From assembly GCA_030549495.1 (NCBI GenBank), contig JAUIRK010000875.1:895501-959500 (forward strand): a DNA stretch of 64,000 bases, given 5' to 3'. Numbering within the stretch: position 1 is the first letter of the stretch; each line of letters starts with the position of its first letter. The notes under the pieces were generated by a model. The model was not told the origin of the DNA and did not search any database. It worked only from the letters and a program-made list of their open reading frames with translations. Made by a program: the position numbers and the translations under genes. The stretch is from Nectonema munidae. Its lineage: Eukaryota; Nematomorpha; Nectonematoida; Nectonematidae. Shown piece after piece: positions 1 through 11,911 of the stretch.

Positions 1-212
1 TATTTATATGAGGCAGCCACATGTAGAGAAATTTTTTTAATGAATATATTCGTTTGAAAGTTTAGAATTTGGAATTGAGATATAAGAATTTTCTTTACTT
101 ATAACATATATATGGGTTGATGAGTGTAGAATTTTAATTTTATATAAGCATAGCCCAGACAAATAAGGCGCAGAAATTAAGCCCATAGCAAATTGTGCTC
201 ACAAAGCAAAGT

Positions 213-560
213 ATGGAATATTCAAAGATGATTGATAGGAGCACTCAAAGAATACAAGCTCGCACCTTGAATCTTTTGAGGCAACGGATATTTAAAGTAT
301 AACACGTTGTTTGCACCATTTTCATTTTAGAGCTAAACTTTGATTCGCCCAATCAAAAAGCAATTTTCACGTACGAAGCTGACCTGGGTAAAGGAAATAA
401 TGATGGTGGCAAGATGGAGAGATCGTATGCAAATAGATGGGCAATCTTAAAGCCAGCCAACAAAGGTCGTCCTGATATTCTAGAAAATAGGGAACGAAAT
501 TTTGGCTACATCGGTGAAAAGAAGAAAAGAGTTTTCATGGTTTTGTTGCCTGAACAGTGA
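213..560 (+). other. Unassigned open stretch, possible exon or gene remnant
   Basis: From 331 to 560 one frame stays open for about 75 codons and ends in TGA. It includes KAIFTYEADLGKG and WAILKPANKGRPD, and is less AT-biased than its surroundings. A good 3' splice-site pattern (pyrimidine run then TTTTAG) ends at 330. A short frame at 213-302 begins with ATG and reads YSKMIDRSTQRIQA before a stop. Joining the two across GTATAA...TTTTAG would need a 34-bp intron and breaks the frame, so they may be separate exons or one frameshifted remnant. I do not recognise the protein. It could be a terminal exon of a gene lying to the left of the window, or a decayed transposon ORF. Confidence 0.3.
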
Positions 561-875
561 TGCTTAGAAATGAGGATGTTCTGATATTATATAATGATTC
601 AACTTAACGCTGTTTACCACCGTAACAAATGTAACTAAATGTCATATACATCAATGTTGTCACTTTTTACTTTCTCTGTCTCATACAACTTTATTTCTTT
701 CAAATAAAAAAGTGATGTATTTTCTCTTAAAAGTCTGAAAGTGAACATGATCATGACATACTATTTCCACGGAGAAAAATTGTTATCAAAATTTCAGCTA
801 TTTGAGAGAAACGAATACTAACGAAGTTTATAAACTATCTCAACAAACAATTACAAAAATCTCTATTTTTATACC

Positions 876-1073
876 CAGTAGTGGGATTCAAAATTTTTGT
901 CAGCCGATTCTGCTACAAAAAAGTCAAATTTGTCAGCAAATAAACTGATCAATTTTGTGTATTTCCCCAATAAAATTGGAATTAATGACAGCTACTAATC
1001 GGTTCGCCGAACTTACAAAATTCCGTGAGACGGTTGTAACGAACCGGTGCGAACCGGCTGAATCCCACTACTG
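876..1073. mobile_element. hAT MITE, 198 bp
   Basis: The ends are inverted repeats: CAGTAGTGGGATTCA on the left and its complement on the right. They are flanked by near-identical 8-bp direct repeats, tttatacc (868-875) and gttatacc (1074-1081). An 8-bp duplication and CAG...CTG ends are typical of hAT transposons. The interior has GAACCGG-type inverted motifs and no coding capacity, so this is a non-autonomous copy. Confidence 0.8.
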
Positions 1074-1081
1074 GTTATACC

Positions 1082-1876
1082 CTTATGGGAATAGCTTCCG
1101 TTTTCGGTATGAACATTTTATAAAATAATGTTAAAGTTTTAATGTATTTCTGTTCACCTTAATTAATTTTAATTAAAAAATTATTAATTTTTGCAAAAAA
1201 AGTTAGAGAAAATAAAGAACTAATGTAAGTGAATATTCACTTTATTACGATTTGAGTTCATGTACATTTTAAAACCAAGGCAAAAATGAAACGATTATAA
1301 GAAAGTATTAAGTGTTTACCTTTTATGTGGTGTAGAAATTGAGACAGATACTAATACGATGTTTTTTCAAGAGTGCTTACATTTTTTATTAAAAGTTTTA
1401 GTGCCAAAAATTGGTGTTAGAATTTTTTTATTAATTAAAATGATCACATCTTATTTTATTTGGAGGGAAGGGTATATTTTTTAGGATTTTTGTTATCGAA
1501 AAACAACATATAGATATAAAACAAGGGATGCTCTTTCTAGGGACTTGAAAAAATTGTAACATTTCTTTGATTTTCTTTCACTATGACTTTCTATAAAATG
1601 ATCTGGGTTAGACGTATTGTTGTTAAAGCAGGTAAGCGTGCATGTTTGACAACCGTAGTAGAGCATACAGACAAATCTCATTTTGAATGTTACTAAATCA
1701 CGAGAGTGCGATTTTGATATTTTGATTAACATTTAATGAGAAGGATTGTTCTAAATTGATTTCGCATTAATCTTCGGAAAAGCATCGTTAATAATAAACG
1801 TGTGCCCTTCAAGTGACGAAAGAGCTCCTTTAATCATGATTACTAACTACGCCCTTTTAAAGTCACTTGTTTCGTG
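1082..1876. other. AT-rich spacer upstream of the receptor gene
   Basis: I see no gene or clear element here. The stretch lies directly upstream of the receptor ORF and may contain its 5' UTR and promoter. I cannot pick out a convincing TATA box or initiator among the many A/T runs. Confidence 0.3.
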
Positions 1877-2743
1877 ATGGAGATCAGCTCGATTGAAGTT
1901 GTCGCCATACTCTTCTTGCTTCTGGCAAGTTGCCTGCTCTTTTTCAAATTCTGCTTGTTCGCGTGCCATAAGGAGAGCAGGTCGCCATTCCACCTTTTCG
2001 AAGCGAGCCTGGTGTTCGTCATTTTCATGTACAGCTGCTGTACTTGGTTTGAGATTTTTCTGGAGCGACTGGAAAAACTCACTTTACGTACTTGTAGTGT
2101 TTTACAGATTCTAAAGTTGCAGGCAGTGACCATGAATCTCTATCTCATAATCACACTTTCTTTTCTTCGCGCTCTAACAAACTGGCAAGATACGCTCTCT
2201 CCCTACCTCTTTACCTACAAAAATGTTGTCTTCTTTATCCTGGCGGACGCCATGTTGTCCTTTTTGACTTATTTTCCGCCCATTCTGCGTCTATCAACTT
2301 TGGAATCGGTGCATCTAAATGATAACTGCGTCAATCCCTACACACAAGAGCACTTAACTCTATCTAGAACTTTTCAATTTGCAATCTTAGACACTTTGCT
2401 TGTAATCATTAACTCAGTCTCCATCTGCCTACTCTACAAGTCGAGCAAAGGGAGTCATCGGAATCGCCTCAGCACGAGAAGGAGTGTAAAGGAAATAAAA
2501 ACAACCCTTTGCTTGGCCATTCTCACTATTTTGTATCACGCGCCTCTCATCGTGATGTACTCTGTCTTGTACACCAAAGCTCTCTTCATTAAGGCGAGAT
2601 ACTACAACTTGTACGAGCATTGCCAAATAATATATTTTATGATGGTGCTTTACATTGTCGTATTTCACAAGAAGCGTTTGCCAAGGATATCCAAGTGTTT
2701 CAAGAGAGGTAGACAACAAATTTCTCCCATTTGCATTCAATAA
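1877..2743 (+). CDS. Rhodopsin-like seven-transmembrane receptor, family unassigned
   Basis: A 288-residue membrane protein encoded without introns. The first ATG is at 1877; the GTG just before it is not a plausible eukaryotic start. Seven hydrophobic segments fall near residues 8-29, 41-62, 80-98, 115-137, 167-188, 208-231 and 248-264. Cys73 at the start of helix 3 and Cys151 in the second extracellular loop sit where class A receptors form a disulfide. The third intracellular loop is short and basic (KGSHRNRLSTRR). Helix 6 has YHAP in the place of the CWxP motif. The DRY motif after helix 3 is replaced by a sequence around SFLRAL, and helix 7 lacks NPxxY. A basic tail follows. The match to class A is by architecture only and the ligand is unknown. 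The last codons overlap AG/GTAGAC, so a further exon cannot be excluded. Codons are richer in G and C than the surroundings, which supports a real gene. Confidence 0.65.
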   Translation: MEISSIEVVAILFLLLASCLLFFKFCLFACHKESRSPFHLFEASLVFVIFMYSCCTWFEIFLERLEKLTLRTCSVLQILKLQAVTMNLYLIITLSFLRALTNWQDTLSPYLFTYKNVVFFILADAMLSFLTYFPPILRLSTLESVHLNDNCVNPYTQEHLTLSRTFQFAILDTLLVIINSVSICLLYKSSKGSHRNRLSTRRSVKEIKTTLCLAILTILYHAPLIVMYSVLYTKALFIKARYYNLYEHCQIIYFMMVLYIVVFHKKRLPRISKCFKRGRQQISPICIQ

Positions 2744-3737
2744 CTTTGCTATCGAGTATCCGTCCTTCACTCTGTTTATAATGAAGGTGCATATCCTTGA
2801 AAGTCTCCCCTCTAGTTCAACACATTTCTTTCTTCATGCAAAAAGCGTGAAAATGAGAAAGAGTGAAAGGATAGAGGATCAAGCTTTCCTCCTCTCTTCA
2901 GCCACGTGACTTACCCGATTTCAACTACTCTATATTTTCCCTTCGTATGCGTCTCCCTGTTTCATGTCTTCTTCTATTGTAAATATTGATGAGAAGAACT
3001 TCCCTGTCAGACAATTATAATGCCTCCTCTTCGCAAAGAAAGGAGTTTTTAGGAACTAACCAAGAAGCATACTTTAAAAACAATACTAAACTTAAGTATT
3101 TTTCCAGAATATTTAAATCCAACCATTTGAAGTTTTTTCAATATCAAGAAATTTTATCCAGATTCATTTAGAATCAAAGTTTTTCTATGTATGTGAACTC
3201 CATCAGCCAAATTGCTCCTTCACTGCAAGCATATTTTCTTGAACTCCTAAATTCAATAAGTTCCTTCTATTAAAAGCAATCGTGTTCTAATGAATGCAGT
3301 TAGTGTTTTTATCATTTCCATAGTGTAAAGTACTATAACGAATAGTTATTTGCAAGAAGCTTACTTTTCTCTTTAGATCAAAAAACCCAAATGAAAAGTT
3401 CTCTTTTGTAGTTTTTAGTTCTTTGCATAAAAAGCCTTCCTTTCTTCAAGGGCAAAATCTTTCAAAGACGATGTTTTTTTATTTTATATTTGCAAGTAAG
3501 AAATAATTAATTTCGCCAATCACTTTTCTATTTGTGTAACGCAAAAAATGTCTTTGTGTTAATAAATAAATGTAAATGATTCGCTGTCATTCTGAAAGCG
3601 GATAACACAGTATTATCCAATCAAAATACTTCTTTATGCAAATAGATGAAGCGTTTCGTTCAGTAAATGTTAGGTTAGAATAGCACAAACTATTATATTT
3701 CCGCTTTTTTGATCCCTCTTCACTCAAAAATTTATCG
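2744..3737. other. Spacer downstream of the receptor gene
   Basis: No gene recognised. The first 200 bp keep a more balanced base composition than the rest and may be 3' UTR. No AATAAA follows closely after the stop codon; the first near match (taataaataaat) is about 800 bp away. Confidence 0.3.
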
Positions 3738-4200
3738 TACAAAATTGGCTGAATTATATCCTTTCAAATTTCGTGACTTTTACTAAAATCGGTAGCTTAA
3801 TCTTTTGATACCATTTTCATATAGTTGAACGACCCTTCATGTCAAAAACTGTCAATCAAAATTAAAATTTTTCAGAAAAATTTTGACATTACCTGTAATT
3901 AACCTTATAACTTAAGTTCTTTATTAGATACTCCCATGAAAATTTATAAGTATATACAGTTTTGATTTTTTTCAGTAATCGTGACTACTTTTTAGAAAAT
4001 GTCCAAAATTTTGATTGGTGAGAAATAAATCCAATAAAATGTACCTTCAAATTTTACATAAAATTATGTTTTTATACTAAATCGGACATGCTAGTTTCAT
4101 TTCTGGACCCATGTTTTACAATTCGGTTTTGAAAATACCTATAACTGTTGATCAAATTTGCGATTTACTTCTAAAAATTGTCTCCAAAAACTTTCATACA
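3738..4200 (+). repeat. Dispersed satellite-like repeat, copy 1
   Basis: This segment matches 51886-52290 over most of its length, for example around GGCTGAATTATAT, TTTCGTGACT, CTTTTGATACCATTT and GAAAATACCTATAA. The pattern is a loose unit of roughly 120 bp built around 'dataCCAAATcg..atGCTAGTTT..TGTCAATCAAA', repeated with drift. It overlaps the 3' side of the piggyBac remnant and may be part of that element. Confidence 0.55.
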
Positions 4201-4339
4201 AATTGTACGCCAACACGTCTTGATGAATTGTCACATCTAAGGTGCATGAATTTTTCAGTTAGGCACAATGCGAAACTTCTAATAAAGCACTTCCTTCCAC
4301 CTTTCCTAACACTTGGATACATTCCGGGGTGTTCGCTTT

Positions 4340-5240
4340 TGTTATAACCCAGCTATTATTTGCAGCGATGTCTAAGAAATTTTGTAAAAATTGACATTGA
4401 TCACCTTCTACAAGTTCTGTAACATGAGTAATCTCTAGTCATTTTGTTGAAAATATCAACACCACCTTTATACTTGTTATAATCCAAATAGCTTAGGGCT
4501 TTCTTTGATTCCCTATTGTTTCAATTTCCAAAAAGGTGCTGGCCAGACATTACGTACGCAAGTCTAAAGCTTTTCTTAGATTGCTTATGTATAATATAAA
4601 GAGTGAGAGAGGTGTATTCTGTGTATAAGAATATGCTTTCAAATGTCTACTAGCTTCACGTCTTTCAAATGAAGAGGACGAATTAAATGACGCATAAATG
4701 TGCGGTTTGCTCTAACTGTTCCACAAACTGTAAGTCTTTGACTTACTACTTAAATACATAATTCGTGCGCCATAAAAAACCAAGCAGTAACAAGTTCTTT
4801 TTACAATGTTTATAGCTTTAAAATAATTTTTACCACTCAATCCCGTGACATAAACTTCACTTGATAGTACATAAAACTTACAGAGTCTACAACGCGATAC
4901 ACTTTCATGCCAAATCTTCCTGGTTTTGAAGGGTATTATACCTTTATTTGGGATGTTCCTTTGAACTTTACAAGCTGCTCATCTATAGTAATATAGTCTT
5001 TAGGACGCCCGTGCTTGTGACAACTTTAGAAAAATTCATTATATAAATACCTTATGGATGATAATTTATCGAAAGCAATTCTATTCTTTTTAAAGTCAAA
5101 TTTTCTAAAAATGTTAATCAAAATGAACATATCTATGCTGTTTGCGGCTTTCAGAAAAAGTTCTCCATTTTTACCAGAAAAGAAAAACTTTATATCAACA
5201 CGTGAATATCTAAAGATTGGCCCATGTGAAACAAGCAACC
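4340..5240 (-). pseudogene. piggyBac (PGBD-type) transposase remnant, central and C-terminal part
   Basis: Reading the minus strand gives consecutive piggyBac blocks in different frames: FDKLSSIRYLYNEFF, then KDYITIDEQLVKFKG (carrying the first catalytic Asp of the DDD triad), then SKPGRFGMKVYRVVDS, then VCGTVRANRTFMRHL, then FLDIAANNSWVI near the C-terminal side. The order and spacing match the DDE_Tnp_1_7 domain of piggyBac transposases. Several stop codons and frame changes break it, so it is inactive. The N-terminal block of the same kind of protein lies upstream at 6125-6409 on the same strand, separated by unrelated-looking sequence. Confidence 0.7.
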
Positions 5241-6124
5241 AAGGTAAGTCAAGATCTTCAACATAAAGCCTCTCCTAGCAGTAGCGTACATTTTCAAAGG
5301 AAGGATCAGCTTTACTGTATAAATATTTACTTAAGTATTTTAGAAAACATTTTATTGGACAAGTCAATGAAAATTTGTTGGTGAATATTAGGGATGTACG
5401 GTGTTTGAAATTTTTTGAACTAACGGATGCGAATGAAGATACCGAATTTGACATCCTAGAGGAAGAAGAAGCGGATATCAAAATTATATTTTTTAGCGGA
5501 TGAGATTTAAGATAACCTAATTCTATTCAAAGCCACAAGTTTTATATTACTAATAATATTTTTTAGAGAATATATCAATGCAAAAGCTAAGTTTAACAAT
5601 TCAAAAAGTTTACTTTATAAGATTTCCTACGTTTTACATAGGAAAATCTAGAAGCAAAAAATACTGTCACTATAATTTTCTAGATACCTTCCTTCATTTA
5701 CTTTCAACTAACCTCAATTGTGAATGAAAAAATATGTTGAAATTGATAAAGAAACATATTTCAATTCTTTTGTGCCATAAATAACCAAAATTCTCTAAAG
5801 TGTTTTTTGAATACGTTTATGATTAACTTAAATTAAAAATTAAAAATGATCAGTTAACAATAATAAAAAAAATTTTAAAGTAATTCGGAGAAAAATTAAA
5901 TAAAATTTTTTTTTGCTGTTAATGAAAATATAGATGTTTAAAAATTTTGGATGCGGATATTATTGTGAAAATCAAAATTAAAACGATCTACTGACGAAGC
6001 TGTAAAATTTTTCGAGGAAAATACGCATCTGCGAATGCGGATATCCAATAAATATCTATTGAGTATGTTTACCGAATTTATCAAATTTCATAAATTTATT
6101 TTGTCTTTGTAAAGTATAAATCTG
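5241..6124. other. AT-rich insert between the two piggyBac blocks
   Basis: This separates the N-terminal and central piggyBac blocks. It contains repeated GCGGATAT motifs (near 5470, 5950 and 6040) of the kind seen at the ends of some hAT elements, so an inserted element is possible. I could not define its ends or a target duplication. Confidence 0.3.
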
Positions 6125-6409
6125 TTATGAAAAATAAATTTTATTGACTTGTTCTATATATATAGATAAAATTTCATAGTTATAATTTTGATTTGGTTTT
6201 CTTTTGGTACACTCATAGATGTACATTATGAGATTTGACCCAAGAAATAGATTAAAAATATTGAAAGGATCAGAAAGACCTTTAGCAACTCCTTTAGGAT
6301 CGGGTGGAGACAAATTAACGTTTCTAATATTTACAGATAAAGGCCTTCTACGGGTTTCTTTGGGTTCCCTAAAGTATGTCGTGCCATCAGGTGCAACCAG
6401 TGAATCCAA
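6125..6409 (-). pseudogene. piggyBac transposase remnant, N-terminal part
   Basis: A 94-residue open frame on the minus strand reads APDGTTYFREPKETRRRP, then PKGVAKGLSDPFNIFNLFL and YECTKRKPNQNYNYE. This is the usual start of the piggyBac catalytic domain, where a W/Y..P.....R..NI region leads into GPKG.AK...P...F.LF and a TN.YA-like helix. It is on the same strand and upstream of the larger block at 4340-5240, so both may come from one element split by an insertion. No start codon context or terminal repeat was identified. Confidence 0.6.
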
Positions 6410-6714
6410 TAAAAAATCCTCAGTATTTGTGCTGACAAATAATTAATTAGATTCGCTGTATTTATGTAAGAAAAAATGTTCTATAAGATAAAATCATTAG
6501 TCAATGAAAGTAGATTTCATTTATAATCTGTAAATATATGGATTCATGTATAAAAAAAGTTTTGTTGTAATTTTTAAATATTAACAGCATTTTTAAAAAT
6601 AAAATTTTTTATATCTCTTAATTTACTTTTCCAATAATTAAAAAATCTTTAAAAATGTCAAAAAGAGGCTTTTTCAAAATGAGAGTAAAATTCCTATTAA
6701 CTATCCTACTATCC

Positions 6715-7480
6715 GTACTGCAAGGGTGGAGTTTATTCAAAGTGAACGTGGAAAAATAAAGATTGTTCATAATGGGTATTTATATGTAAGTCAAAAAGAT
6801 CTAGCAAATAATGTGATATCTTATGAATGGGAAAAACGACGTCATAACAACTGTAAAGCTGAAATTAAAGTTTCTGATAATGAATTAGTTGGCTAGTAAA
6901 TGACATAGTTCGTAAAGAAATTTTGTCTTTACTACAAAAAATAAAGAATAAAGCTATCAACACACAAGAGACGCATATTAACACAAGCAAGTCAGTCAAT
7001 ATCAAGTAATGCTTTAACTCAACTACCACTAGTGAGGCATATTCTATGGGCAATAAGACGAACGCACTAGACAATCATTTGGTGTTTTTTATCCTCTTCC
7101 ATCAAACCTAACTGATATGCTGATTCGTTTTGAGTACAAAATAACAAATGAAGGTGAAGATTTTCTTCTTTACTATAGTGGACCGAATGAACAGCGTATT
7201 TTTGTTTTTTCTACATATACTAACAACAGCGTACTAAAAATAAAAATAAAATAGTTTGAAGATGGAACATTTAAAGTTATACATGACCTATTTTATCTGT
7301 TGTACACTGTTCATTGTTTAACTAGAAATAGAATTGTTCCATGTGTGTATGCTCTTTTATCAAGCAAGCAGCAAGTCACTTATCAAAAGGTTTTTCAACA
7401 ATTTCTTCCTATAAACCATGAACTCAACCCAAACACATTTCTTATAGACTATGAACAAGTTGGCATGAGTGCATTAACCC
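6715..7480 (+). pseudogene. MULE transposase remnant with FLYWCH zinc finger
   Basis: From about 6720 the plus strand reads FIQSERGKIKIVHNGYLYV, then SYEWEKRRHNNCKAEIKV: the F..S.RGK..L..NGY.Y...W.C pattern of a FLYWCH finger. After frame breaks it continues with NEGEDFLLYYSGPNEQRIFVF, then FEDGTFKVIHDLFYLLYTVH (the ADGTF-type catalytic Asp block of MULE transposases), then VPCVYALLSSKQQVTYQKVF and NPNTFLIDYEQVGMSAL (second Asp block). Reading stops at a TTAACCC sequence at about 7476, where another element may have inserted. It belongs to the same superfamily as the transposase at 35330-36310 but is much more decayed. Confidence 0.7.
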
Positions 7481-7744
7481 TCGCAGGACGGATAGTTTTG
7501 TACACCCTCCAAGGACGGATAATGGGGAGTGTCTTTTATAGTTCTTTCTAAGACTTTTTTTGAAGAAAAACCTGATTAAAATTGCAATATTTTAAATCCA
7601 ATAAAGTTGAATTACCGTAAAACAATTATTTAAACAAAATTGTAATATTTTTGAAAATTTTTGCTAATGTTGGTGGTGTGATTAACGTTCATCAGAATAT
7701 TTTCCTTTAAGACAATTACTTCAATAAAAATAATACTAGCATAA

Positions 7745-8980
7745 AAAAGGTGTATGATTGGTGTTATGAGAACGATTTATGTATTAACCATGCCAAAACT
7801 GTTCATATGTTTTTTACCAACAAGAGAAAGTATCCGAGCCTTTTAAAAAATAGCAATATTAAACTATCAAAATCTCATAATTTTCTGGCCTTGTTCTTAC
7901 TGATAAACTAAGATGGGATGAGCATATCAGACATCTCTCGAACAGAATCAGCCATATTATTGGGTTACTCCACCACTTCAAGTTTTTTCCTGAATATATA
8001 AAATTAGAAATGTACAGAGCACTCATATTGCCACACTTAACTTACAGCATAATAAATTGGGGTTATTCCAATCTATCAAGTCTGTTAGTATTGCAAAAAA
8101 GGGCGCTAAGATTAGTCTTCAATATCAAGTACAGAGGGCATACTTCTAGATTCTTTAAACAGAACAATCTTCTGAAAGTTGAAGACATCTATAGTAAGCA
8201 AATTTGTCTCTTTTTATGTAAAGTAATGAATGAAGTTTCACCTAATTTTATGAATGACTGGTTTGTATTCAGGTATGAATTGCAACAACATTCATTTAGA
8301 TGCAAAAACAAGCTTGATTTACCATTTTATAATCATAAATCCAGTCAGAACACATTAAAGTTTAGATCTATTAAATTGTGGAACACCTTTCTTTGCAGTT
8401 TCATTGACGTACACATTCCCTATTCAACTCTTAAATACAAACTAACATTACATTTCACAAATAATTATGAAACTTCATGCTCTAAACCTAACTGTTATAA
8501 TGGTTTAAATTAAAACAATCCCAGTACTAAGAATACCAAGTCATTTTTTCTCTTCTTTGTCAGTTTCTTTTTTTTTCTCTTTTTGCTTCTATTAATTCTT
8601 TTCCTTACCTTTTTAATGTAATATTATACACTTTGATCATAAAACATTTTTCAACTGTTATTATATTTTCTGTAATATATGTCTTTTCCTTACTTTGGAA
8701 CATGTCGACACTTTATAGCAAATCGTGTTCTAACTTTTCATTCAGCGCTCCAAAGAAATTTTCTTTTTGAATTCTTATCCTAATTTGAAGCACCTCCTAT
8801 CTACCGCTATCCTCTTGTGGCAATATAATCTTTTTCAAATCCCTTTTACCCTTATATAAATTCTTTAAAGTATTTCTGTTACGGCTTATTTAAGCTCTTG
8901 AAATACTTGTGCAATGTTAATGTTTCTTTCTTTTTTAACTTGCATAATAAACTTCTTCTTCTTCTTCTTCTTCAATAAAA
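7745..8980 (+). pseudogene. LINE reverse transcriptase, C-terminal part and 3' end
   Basis: The plus strand reads VYDWCYENDLCINHAKTV, then FLLTDKLRWDEHIRHLSNRI, then an intact 167-residue frame (8010-8513) starting YRALILPHLTYSIINWGYSN and LLVLQKRALRLVF. These are the thumb and C-terminal blocks of non-LTR retrotransposon reverse transcriptases of the CR1/Jockey/RTE kind. About 430 bp of 3' UTR follow, ending in AATAAA followed by CTT repeats near 8949-8975. The catalytic FADD box and everything upstream are missing, as expected of a 5'-truncated insertion. Confidence 0.7.
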
Positions 8981-10235
8981 ATTTTAATGTATTAAATTTT
9001 TAATTTTAATTTATGGTTATAGTCTTTGTATTATTATCAATTTTAGAGTTCATTTTTGATGTAAATTATTTGAAATTATATTTTTGATGTAAGTTGAAAT
9101 TATATTTTTTAATTCTAAAATATTTCATACTTTTTTTGGATATTTTTATATACTGAAAAATTCAAATAAACAACTTTTTTTTATCATCTTCAATACCTAT
9201 GATGAAAAAATCTCATTTTGAAATAAAGATTTCAAGTGGATTCAATTAAAATACATCAATATATATAGATTTATTTACCCAAAAATTAAAATAAACAATG
9301 TTTTATCATTAGGAAATGCTTAAGATAAAAAATCCGAGTTAAAATAAAGGATTGAATTGAATTCAACTGAAAAAACGCGGATTTATGTGGATTCAACTAA
9401 AAAATCATGCCCTCGGGTTTCAAGCTTTCTGTACATAGTTCGATACAAGTAGTGTATGATGATTGGTTAAGCCGACCTTTACGGTTACAGCAATAATTAG
9501 CTGGGATTAAGAAATGTTGGATTAAAATTATTTTTAAAAATACAAAAAAATTAATGAATCTTATTATTCACTGAAAAAAACTGTCGAATAGTAAAATTTT
9601 AAATTAGAAAAGTTATCTTTAATTTTTTTTATTATTTTTTTAGTTATCTTTTTCTTTTGATTTCTATCTTGTTTTATTGGTTTAATTGAGTTTCAAATTT
9701 TTTATATTCAATATTGTCATGACTTTTTAGTTGACTTATTTAGTGAAATAAGAGGGGTGGTTTGAAGATTCATATACAAAATCGAATATTACATCTATAA
9801 GAAAAAGTATGAGTGTGTTCAAATAATTCGTAAATGTAACTAAATCAAAAATACAATATGATCAAACAATCGATTTTATTTTTCATAATATATCAAGCGG
9901 TAGGAATTTTTATCCAAATACAACCAAATATACACAAATTTATTCTTTATTTACAAATAAAAACTTGAAATTAAAAATAATATTAGATAAATGCTTAAAA
10001 TAAAAACATACACAGATATTTAAGTATGAACTAGGACTGGCAATAGAGTATTGTTATATATTTTTTTATGTCTTCCATTATCTTGCCAGGCCAGACATAT
10101 TTTTTTTATTTGTATTCTTTTTTTATAGTTTTTATATATTAGTAATTATTTAAATTAAAAAATCATTTTGTGTTATCAAACTTACTATTATAAAATAATT
10201 ATTTATTATTTACAAATTATATTTCTAGTTATTTT
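8981..10235. other. AT-rich stretch, no gene seen
   Basis: Long A/T runs with short internal repetition, for example a duplicated 'GAAATTATATTTTT' near 9070-9110. No coding frame or element ends could be supported. Confidence 0.3.
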
Positions 10236-10237
10236 TT

Positions 10238-10415
10238 AGGGTCTACCTCTCAGCTTAACAGTTGATGTTCAAGGGTTCAATCCGAAAGGCTCTTGACTCT
10301 TAAAAACAAAATTACAAAATCGTTGATTACTCATCTCTAGCATAATGCGAGAATATAACCTTACGGAAAAAAGAACTTTGATATCCAACCAACCAAATTA
10401 AAAATCTTGTTTTTA
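10238..10415 (+). repeat. Candidate tRNA-derived SINE, copy 1
   Basis: A B-box-like GGTTCAATCC lies about 55 bp in, with a weak A-box-like stretch (CCTCTCAGCTTAACAG) before it. A body containing TAGCATAATGCGA follows, then a CCAACCAACC tail. The minus strand at 17830-17990 carries the same order: TAACAGTTGA, CTCTAAAAACAAATT, ACATAATGCGAC and an AACC-repeat tail. Two copies with a shared simple tail suggest a SINE. Confidence 0.5.
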
Positions 10416-11884
10416 TTTTAATGTTTTAAATTATTTTTAAATTTTTTATAATTCAATTTCAAATTAATAATTTATATTAGTTTTATGCTGAGAATAATTC
10501 TTCTATGTATATCTACCTTATTCTGTGAATATTTAATTTTGTTTTCATCTCTTTGGGTCTATTTGGGTAAAAAGTCTCACCCATTAAAAAGTATTCTTTT
10601 GAGAGAACTCTTAAGATCAAAGTTGTAAAAGTGTGGCAAATATGAATTTCTAGTAAAGTGTTTATGCATGGAATAAATGCAAGAATAAAGGTTTGTAGTA
10701 GCATATACATCGACAAAATGTTGTGATGTCAGAAAGGTCAGAGACTAGACAGGCTTGCGAAAAAAATTAAACATCCTTTTTTGTAAAGAGGAAACTTTAG
10801 ATAAAAGTGTGTACTTTGAAGTTGTCCAGACCACATTGCAATATTTCAAGTGGGGATAAATATAAGTATAATAGTGTGTACGACGAAAGTCTGAACTTAT
10901 AAAATATTATAATACAAGCTAGTACAAGCTTTCCGTGATATGAATTTCAAGCTAAAGGAAAGAAGATACCCGCTCAATAGAGATAACATTAATCAAAATA
11001 GATTAATTGGGATAAGACCTCTTAGAAAAAATCATGTAATTACACTTAAAGAGGAACACACAAAGGGAAAAATCTGACGAGGCAGAGCCACACATATCAA
11101 CTAAAAGATTTAACAGGGATGTTTGGTAGAAAGGCCAAGAAGAAAAACAAACTGATATGTAGAGAAATTTAAAAAATTCTGGAAACAAACTTTCTGGGTA
11201 ACAAAATTTGAGATATGTAAGGAAAAGAATGACGTATATAATTAAGCTTGATTCCATCATAACGCGGATACTTAATGTTTTAATAGAAAAGGTGTGATAA
11301 GAAAATCGTTAGAGTTAAAAGTTTCACTAAAAAACTGTTTGAAAGAAAGTATCAAGAAATTTATTAGAAGAGAAGGTGTACGTAGATTGGGAATTGGTTA
11401 ACTGCAAAAAACTGTTAATTGTCTTCCGTATATTTATCTTATCATTGGTCAATTTATAACAGAAAATAGACGACTTTGCTTCATTTTAATTCATTAAAAA
11501 GTTTTTGTATAAGGCAACGTTGGTGACTGTTAGAATCTGCTTTTATTTCTTGAAAATAATTATTTTACTATTACTTAGCAAAAATAGTTCATTGCTAGCT
11601 TCTCAAGAGGAAATGAAAAATTAAAACTTGTTTTATAAAGATTCAAAAAAGAAGCAAAATAAGAATGAGTAAGTTAGTGTTTCTGTAAATATACTAAGGT
11701 ATTGTATGCATTGAAAACTCGCTTACGTTCTAATTGATCTGTGAAGGAAGGAAATTGATTAAAAAAAATCCTTAATGACTTTTACAATTGTAAAATGGCT
11801 ATAATTTTTCTTTAATTATAACTAAATTGTGAATTAAAAAACTTGACAACTGATTCAATTTGAATTTATTTTTTTTCCTTTTTT
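10416..11884. other. Unresolved AT-rich stretch
   Basis: Short open frames exist on the minus strand (10513-10716, 11003-11260) but none shows a recognisable domain. The middle (10690-11420) is more balanced in base composition and could be a decayed retroelement. I cannot assign it. Confidence 0.25.
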
Positions 11885-11911
11885 TTGATAATTCTATATT
11901 ACAAATTTTTT

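Noticed and set aside
297-330. A 34-bp intron GTATAA...TTTTAG joining two open stretches
   Set aside because: It is shorter than known animal introns and joining leaves the second part out of frame.
4111-4347. 78-codon open frame on the plus strand
   Set aside because: It is antisense to the piggyBac C-terminal block and overlaps a dispersed repeat.
6219-6446. 75-codon open frame on the plus strand
   Set aside because: Antisense shadow of the piggyBac N-terminal block, which matches the family on the minus strand.
7476-7550. TTAACCCTCGCAGG as the left end of a piggyBac element inserted in the MULE remnant
   Set aside because: No right end with TTAA and a matching inverted repeat was found nearby.
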